Assembly: GCA_020049615.1 (NCBI GenBank) | Contig: JAIFKN010000027.1 | Location: 1-10,727, forward strand | Origin: a bacterium | GTDB taxonomy: Bacteria; Planctomycetota; UBA11346 | DNA: 10,727 nt | Reading direction: 5' to 3' | Shown: in pieces, positions 6,928 through 10,727 of the stretch | How the letters are laid out: each line of letters begins with the position of its first letter | Numbering within the stretch: the first letter of the stretch is position 1 | The notes under the pieces: model-generated | The model's database searches: none | What the model was told of the DNA's origin: nothing | The model's input: only the letters and a program-made list of their open reading frames with translations | Made by a program: the position numbers and the translations under genes

Positions 6928-9420
6928 TCACGGATTGCCGACGTACAGCACGCGGGGCGGCGCACTCGCCGTCCATGGCAGCCGGCAGGGCACGCCGGGC
7001 AGACAGTCGAAGAAGTTGTCGGGCAATTCGTCGCCATCGAGATCGATGCACACCGCCAGGGCGAAGGTCGGGCTGGTAAAGATGGCCTCGCCTCCCTCCA
7101 CCCGCACCGACACCTGGGCCGGGATCCATGACATCTCCTTGAGCAGGGGCAGGATCAGGCGGTTCTGCGTCAGCACCCGGCCCTCGCGTTCGAGAACGGC
7201 GAAGGCGATCTCGCGCGTCGGATCCTGCCACTGCGCCCTCGGGAACGCGGCCAGGCGGGTCGAGGTGTTGGGCGGCAACACCACCGCGGCGCTGTGGTCG
7301 ATGGGATATGCTCCAGCGACGGTGAAGAGCCCGGAGCGCAGCTCGGCGCTGACCGGATCGGGGGTCTCGTTGATACCGAACACCACCACCTCGTCCGCGA
7401 CCTCGGCCACCACCACCGAGACCGGGGCGAAGGCGCGGCGCACGGGATGGAAGCTGGGGGTGCGCCGCAGGTAGTAATCGACGATGGTCCAGCTACGGGT
7501 CGCCGGCCAGCAGTCGTTGTACATCCAGAACACCGCCGCCGCACTGGCGAACATCCGCCGGCGGAAGTTGTCGATGTAGGCGCGCAGGCCCTCGGCCTGG
7601 ATCAGTCCGCCCCAGTAGACGTAGTCGGCGATCGACATCGTGCGGCAATCGCGCCCGAGATGGAGGACGGTCTGGTGGTCGAGGGTGCTGGGCTCTTGCC
7701 AGGAATCGACCGAGTTGTCGTGCAGCTGCCAGGCCAGCGACTGCACCCGCTCGGGATCGGGGCCGCCCTTCAGGCAGGCGAGCATGGTCGGCAGCGAGAC
7801 TGGCCCGAGGATGCCGCCCTCGTTCGAGAAGCGGCAGTCCATGTCGCGATATTTGCGGTAGTCGGTGTCGCCGAAGCCGATCGACCACGGATGCTGATCG
7901 CCGGACTTCGACGCGCTGGCGTCGATCCCGTGCGGCGAGTAGGGACTGGACGGCTGGTAATAGCGCGTCGGATCCTCGACCTGCATCAGCTTGGGCAGGT
8001 GGTAATGGTAGAGCGCGTAATCGGGCGTCACCGGAGTTTCACCCATCAGGCCCCAGGTGATCGCGGTCTCGTTCTCGTTGTTGCCGCACCACACGATCAG
8101 CGAGGGATGGGTGGCGAGGCGGCGGACCTGGTGACGTGCCTCGGCCATGACGTTGGCGAGGAATCCGGCGTCGTGGATGGGATACTTGCCGCAGGCGAAA
8201 ATGAACTCCTGCCAGACCAGGATGCCGAGCTTGTCGCAGAGATCGAAGAGGTGGTCGGACTCGTAGATGCCGCCGCCCCACACGCGCAGCAGGTTGAAGT
8301 TCGCCTCCAGCGCGCGCGCGACCAGGGTGTCATAGCGCGCGTTGTCGACGCGCGCGAAGATGAGGTCGGCCGGCACCAGGTTGCCGCCCTTGCAGAAGAT
8401 CGGTCGGCGGTTGATCTCGATGACGAAGAAGTGGCCGCCCTCGGGATGCGGGTCCTGGTTGACGCGCACATGGCGGAAGGCGATCCGGCGCTCGGGCACG
8501 GCGATGTCGGCACCGGCGACGACCAGGTGGTAACGCAGGGTGAACAGCGGCTGAGCGCCGTGCCCGATCGGCCACCACAGCGGCGGCTTGGCGACGTCGA
8601 TGACCACCTCGACCGGGTGCACGCCGGGCTTGATGGTGACGGTGGCGCTGGTGCGCAGACCAAGCTCGGGGATCTCGACCGCCAGGGTGGCGTTGACCGC
8701 GTCGCGACCCAGGCCCTCGACGAACACCCGCGCGACCACCTTGGCGCTCGCGAGGTCCTCGGCCACGGTCACCAGCGGCACCACCGCTTCGACGCGCGCG
8801 GGCTCTTCGCTCCACTCCAGGCGGACGCCGCCGTGGATGCCGACGTTGATCAGGCGCGGGCTCCAATCCCACGAGAACTGGCACTGCGGCTTGCGCAGCC
8901 AGTGGCGCTTGTGCAGCGGCTGGTCGGCCGCGTTGCTGTGATACCAGCCCTGCACCGGCTTGTCGGCGACATGGAACGGGCCCGGGTCAAGGTGGACAGC
9001 GAGCACGTTGCCGGTGGCGCGCAACTTGCCGGTGACCTCGACGCGGCAGGGCAGGAACGCATTCTCGTGGGTACCGATCTGCTGGCCGTTGAGCACGATG
9101 CGCGCCGCGTAGTCGAGGCCGTCGAAGGCCAGCCAGACGCGCGCGCCGGCAGGGACCTCGGCGGCGTCGAAGGTGCGGCGGTAGGACCAGATCTGCTCCT
9201 CGACCCAGCGCGCGGTGAGCACGTTCATGCCTTCGGTCGGCTCGTTGATCAGGCCGTGGCGGATCAGGTCGAGGTGGATCTCGCCGGGGACGGTGGCGGT
9301 GAGGTAGCGGGCTTCGTCGATCGTGTCGCGATCGGCGAAGTGCGGGCGCCCCCGCTGCAGGTCGCTGAAGCGGACGTTCCAGGTGCCGGCGAGGTCGAGG
9401 GTATTCATGGTGGCGAGCAT
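6928..9420 (-). CDS. GH2 beta-mannosidase-like glycoside hydrolase, cytoplasmic
   Basis: GH2 beta-mannosidases remove terminal beta-D-mannose from the non-reducing ends of oligosaccharides. The 830 residues are the usual length for bacterial members, with no signal peptide, so it probably works in the cytoplasm. Residues 6-200 are the sugar-binding jelly roll (LAGTWNVRF; FSWDWSPRLINVGIHGGVRL), 200-320 an Ig-like domain, and 330-660 the TIM barrel, with LRVWGGGIYESDHLFDLCDK (378-397), LVWQEFIFACGKYP (401-414) and WCGNNENE (444-451, acid/base E449). The expected nucleophile is E534 in RFSNEGGILGP; most relatives have SEFG there, so this site is divergent though the glutamate is kept. FWMYNDCWPA (631-640) fits the end of the barrel. 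The remaining residues form C-terminal beta-domains. A second ATG at 9406-9408 (MNTLDLAGTW) is an equally plausible start; neither has a strong ribosome binding site. It is divergent from the AraC gene and first in the minus-strand series. Exact sugar specificity is not proven. Confidence 0.88.
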   Translation of the reverse strand: MLATMNTLDLAGTWNVRFSDLQRGRPHFADRDTIDEARYLTATVPGEIHLDLIRHGLINEPTEGMNVLTARWVEEQIWSYRRTFDAAEVPAGARVWLAFDGLDYAARIVLNGQQIGTHENAFLPCRVEVTGKLRATGNVLAVHLDPGPFHVADKPVQGWYHSNAADQPLHKRHWLRKPQCQFSWDWSPRLINVGIHGGVRLEWSEEPARVEAVVPLVTVAEDLASAKVVARVFVEGLGRDAVNATLAVEIPELGLRTSATVTIKPGVHPVEVVIDVAKPPLWWPIGHGAQPLFTLRYHLVVAGADIAVPERRIAFRHVRVNQDPHPEGGHFFVIEINRRPIFCKGGNLVPADLIFARVDNARYDTLVARALEANFNLLRVWGGGIYESDHLFDLCDKLGILVWQEFIFACGKYPIHDAGFLANVMAEARHQVRRLATHPSLIVWCGNNENETAITWGLMGETPVTPDYALYHYHLPKLMQVEDPTRYYQPSSPYSPHGIDASASKSGDQHPWSIGFGDTDYRKYRDMDCRFSNEGGILGPVSLPTMLACLKGGPDPERVQSLAWQLHDNSVDSWQEPSTLDHQTVLHLGRDCRTMSIADYVYWGGLIQAEGLRAYIDNFRRRMFASAAAVFWMYNDCWPATRSWTIVDYYLRRTPSFHPVRRAFAPVSVVVAEVADEVVVFGINETPDPVSAELRSGLFTVAGAYPIDHSAAVVLPPNTSTRLAAFPRAQWQDPTREIAFAVLEREGRVLTQNRLILPLLKEMSWIPAQVSVRVEGGEAIFTSPTFALAVCIDLDGDELPDNFFDCLPGVPCRLPWTASAPPRVLYVGNP

Positions 9421-9473
9421 AGCCGCCAGCCGGGCGTTGTCTTGGCCGGCCGCCGACAGAGCATTCGTAATCC
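9421..9473. promoter_or_regulatory. Divergent promoter/operator region between GH2 gene and AraC regulator
   Basis: Only 53 bases separate the two outward-facing start codons, so promoters for both genes must lie here or overlap the coding ends. This placement is typical where an AraC-type activator controls both itself and its target. A perfect 8-bp palindrome, GGCCGGCC, lies at 9444-9451, and GC-rich partial repeats surround it. I see no convincing -35/-10 pair on either strand. The regulatory role is inferred from the gene layout, not from a recognised operator. Confidence 0.45.
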
Positions 9474-10301
9474 GTGATCATGCACCGCCACCGCTTCGCC
9501 GAGCACTCCCTCGAGGCCCCCGGGCTGCACTTCGCCACCGCCGAGTTCCGCGCCGGCGCAGGCCACCTCCTGCACGATCACGACTACCATGAATTGTTCT
9601 GGGTGATGTCGGGAACGGGCTGGCATGTCTTTCCCGACGGCCGGACCCCCTTGGCCCCTGGTGATGCCGCCTTCATTGCCCCACGGACGGTGCACGGCTT
9701 CGCCAGCGATCCCGGCCGGACCTTCGCGATCATGAATGTGGTCATCGCCGATCCGCTGGTGCGCCGGCTGCGGCGCTGGCTGTGCGCAGAGGATCTGGCG
9801 TGGCCGTGGAACGGGGCGCCCGCCACCGCGCAACTCGACGATACGGCGCTGCGCCGCCTGACCCGATTGCTCGCCGACATGCCGATCCCGGGCGCCGCCC
9901 TCGACCGCGACCGCCTGCTCTTCGGTATCCTCGCCGAACTCCTGCGCGACCGTCGTCCGGCGCCAGCGGCCAGCCCGGCGCCGGCATGGCTGATACGCGC
10001 GGTCGAGCACCTGCGCGAGGACCCGAGCGGCGGCGTGCACGCATTGGTGCGCTCCTGTGGGCGCAGCCGTGAACACGTCGCGCGCAGCGTGCGCCGCAGC
10101 TTCGAGACGACGCCCTCAACCCTCGCCAACCACCTGCGCTGCGACCTCGCCGCGCGCCGGCTTCGGTTGACCACCGAGACCATCGTCGCCATCGCCCAGG
10201 AGGTCGGCTTCGCCGACCTCGCCCATTTCTACCGCTGCTTCCGGGCCCGCCACGGCTGCCCACCGCAGGCCTACCGACGCACCCATCGCGCGCCGGTGTG
10301 A
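9474..10301 (+). CDS. AraC-family transcriptional regulator with N-terminal cupin sensor
   Basis: This 275-residue protein has the standard two-part layout of AraC-family sugar regulators. Residues 18-95 form a cupin ligand-binding domain, with the metal/sugar pocket motif HDHDYHELFWVMSGTGWHVF (34-53) and APGDAAFIAPRTVHGF (61-76). Residues 172-272 are the DNA-binding region with two helix-turn-helix units: GGVHALVRSCGRSREHVARS (186-205) and, after DLAARRLRLTTETI, VAIAQEVGFADLAHFYRCFR (238-257), followed by HGCPPQAYRR. The motif set is close to cupin-AraC regulators such as ChbR. It is transcribed away from the GH2 gene across 53 bases, so it most likely controls that gene and those beyond it. 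The frame starts with GTG at 9474, with an ATG two codons later at 9480; neither has a clear ribosome binding site, and the difference is negligible. Ligand and direction of control (activation or repression) are unknown. Confidence 0.9.
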   Translation: MIMHRHRFAEHSLEAPGLHFATAEFRAGAGHLLHDHDYHELFWVMSGTGWHVFPDGRTPLAPGDAAFIAPRTVHGFASDPGRTFAIMNVVIADPLVRRLRRWLCAEDLAWPWNGAPATAQLDDTALRRLTRLLADMPIPGAALDRDRLLFGILAELLRDRRPAPAASPAPAWLIRAVEHLREDPSGGVHALVRSCGRSREHVARSVRRSFETTPSTLANHLRCDLAARRLRLTTETIVAIAQEVGFADLAHFYRCFRARHGCPPQAYRRTHRAPV

Positions 10302-10311
10302 CGGACTAAAG

Positions 10312-10333
10312 GGCTGGTGGACCGCCACCAACC
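10312..10333 (+). terminator. Candidate hairpin downstream of the AraC gene, no T tract
   Basis: Eleven bases after the AraC stop codon, TGGTGG (10315-10320) and CCACCA (10325-10330) form a perfect 6-bp stem around the loop ACCG; after one mismatch, GG at 10312-10313 and CC at 10332-10333 extend it. The position is right for a terminator, but no run of T follows, so it would be atypical or only protect the mRNA end. Confidence 0.35.
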
Positions 10334-10668
10334 ACCGCTTGGGCCGTCGCCATTTGATTGCTGGCAGGACGCCGATTTTCCGTGGCTTGTGCTGTGGACG
10401 CAGCACGGCAGCCGTACCGGCGCACCGTGGGATGGCCGCGAACGTGCTCGGGGCGTGTGACGCATCGCCCCAGGACCCACCATGATCAAGTCTCTCCGCT
10501 TCGATTGGTAGGACCTGGCCTCATAGACGGTCAGATGCGGGCCACCACCCACGCCCCGCCGTCGTGCCAGTTCAAGCCGATGGCCAAGCCTTCCTCCATC
10601 AAGCTGGCGCCGCTGCGCGCTACGGCCTCTTCTTTCGGGGTCTTCCGGCGAATTCGTGGGTCGGATGA

Positions 10669-10682
10669 CCGCCTAACGGCGG
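10669..10682. repeat. Small inverted repeat CCGCC-TAAC-GGCGG
   Basis: CCGCC at 10669-10673 and GGCGG at 10678-10682 form a 5-bp stem with a 4-base loop. It could be a weak hairpin or part of a larger element continuing past the window edge. No T tract follows. Confidence 0.3.
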
Positions 10683-10727
10683 ATTGACGCACCGTTTGTG
10701 TGAGGCCGGCACCCTTGACCGCTGTGC

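Larger units (their letters stand above)
10302..10727. other. Region without a recognisable gene, from the AraC gene to the window edge
   Basis: I find no protein I recognise in these 426 bases on either strand. One minus-strand frame is open from the window edge to a stop at 10531-10533 (64 codons, ending GLAIGLNWHDGGAWVVARI), with no start inside except an ATG at 10597-10599. It could be the tail of a gene starting outside the window or chance in GC-rich DNA. The plus-strand frame 10358-10687 has no recognisable domain. Besides the hairpin near 10320, a small inverted repeat lies at 10669-10682. Confidence 0.4.

Noticed and set aside
7294..9477. Long plus-strand open frame (727 codons) opposite the GH2 gene
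   Set aside because: It is an antisense shadow: its translation is rich in H, D, V, G and R without any domain, while the minus strand carries clear GH2 motifs over the same bases. GC-rich codon bias keeps such frames open.
9405..10076. Minus-strand open frame of 223 codons opposite the AraC gene
   Set aside because: No motif is present and the plus strand carries a complete cupin plus double helix-turn-helix regulator.
10671..10727. GCCTAAC resembling the RYYYAAC core of an integron attC site
   Set aside because: The required partner GTTRRRY core is not found in the 57 bases left before the window edge, and no cassette-like gene or integrase is present; a 7-base match of this degeneracy is expected by chance.
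1..10727. tRNA, rRNA, CRISPR array or riboswitch
   Set aside because: No cloverleaf-like segment, ribosomal sequence, regularly spaced repeat series or conserved aptamer was seen while reading both strands; the only direct repeats are the pair at the IS end.

Overview
The window is GC-rich and carries one compact carbohydrate-degradation locus, flanked on the left by the end of an IS21-family insertion sequence and on the right by about 425 bases with no recognisable gene. Lineage can only be guessed. The very large secreted multidomain glycosidase-like protein with a C-terminal concanavalin-type domain ending in FDEIRIGD, a GH65-like protein with SHLEMLWWH and WHQPH motifs, and an AraC regulator with a cupin motif of the HDHDYHELFW type are most familiar to me from the PVC group (Verrucomicrobiota, Lentisphaerota, Kiritimatiellota, Planctomycetota). 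This is an inference from protein style, not a placement.

Layout: positions 1-348 are the right end of an IS21-type element (C-terminal 85 residues of the IstB ATPase, then 88 bases with two internal copies of a 19-bp end repeat and a terminal ...TTGACA). From 377 to 9420 three genes lie on the minus strand, read right to left: a cytoplasmic GH2 beta-mannosidase-like enzyme (6928-9420), a secreted 1339-residue protein with a clan GH-A-type barrel surrounded by beta-sandwich and carbohydrate-binding-like domains (2425-6444), and, only 17 bases further on, a cytoplasmic (alpha/alpha)6-barrel protein related to GH65/clan GH-L (377-2407). The 483-base gap between the first two holds a short frameshifted remnant resembling the C-terminus of a PTS EIIA type-2 domain, a GC hairpin and an AT-rich island that may contain a promoter. 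An AraC-family regulator (9474-10301, plus strand) is divergent from the GH2 gene across only 53 bases.

Working model (inference): the AraC protein senses a sugar through its cupin domain and controls the divergent minus-strand genes. The large exported protein attacks a glycan outside the cytoplasm, while the GH2 and GH65-like proteins finish oligosaccharides inside the cell. No transporter is in the window, so uptake must be encoded elsewhere. The substrate is unknown: the GH2 enzyme points to beta-mannosides, but the other two have no assignable specificity. The most interesting object is the 1339-residue protein, which keeps candidate clan GH-A catalytic residues (SNETWN and TYEAGPGY) in an architecture I cannot assign to a named glycoside hydrolase family.
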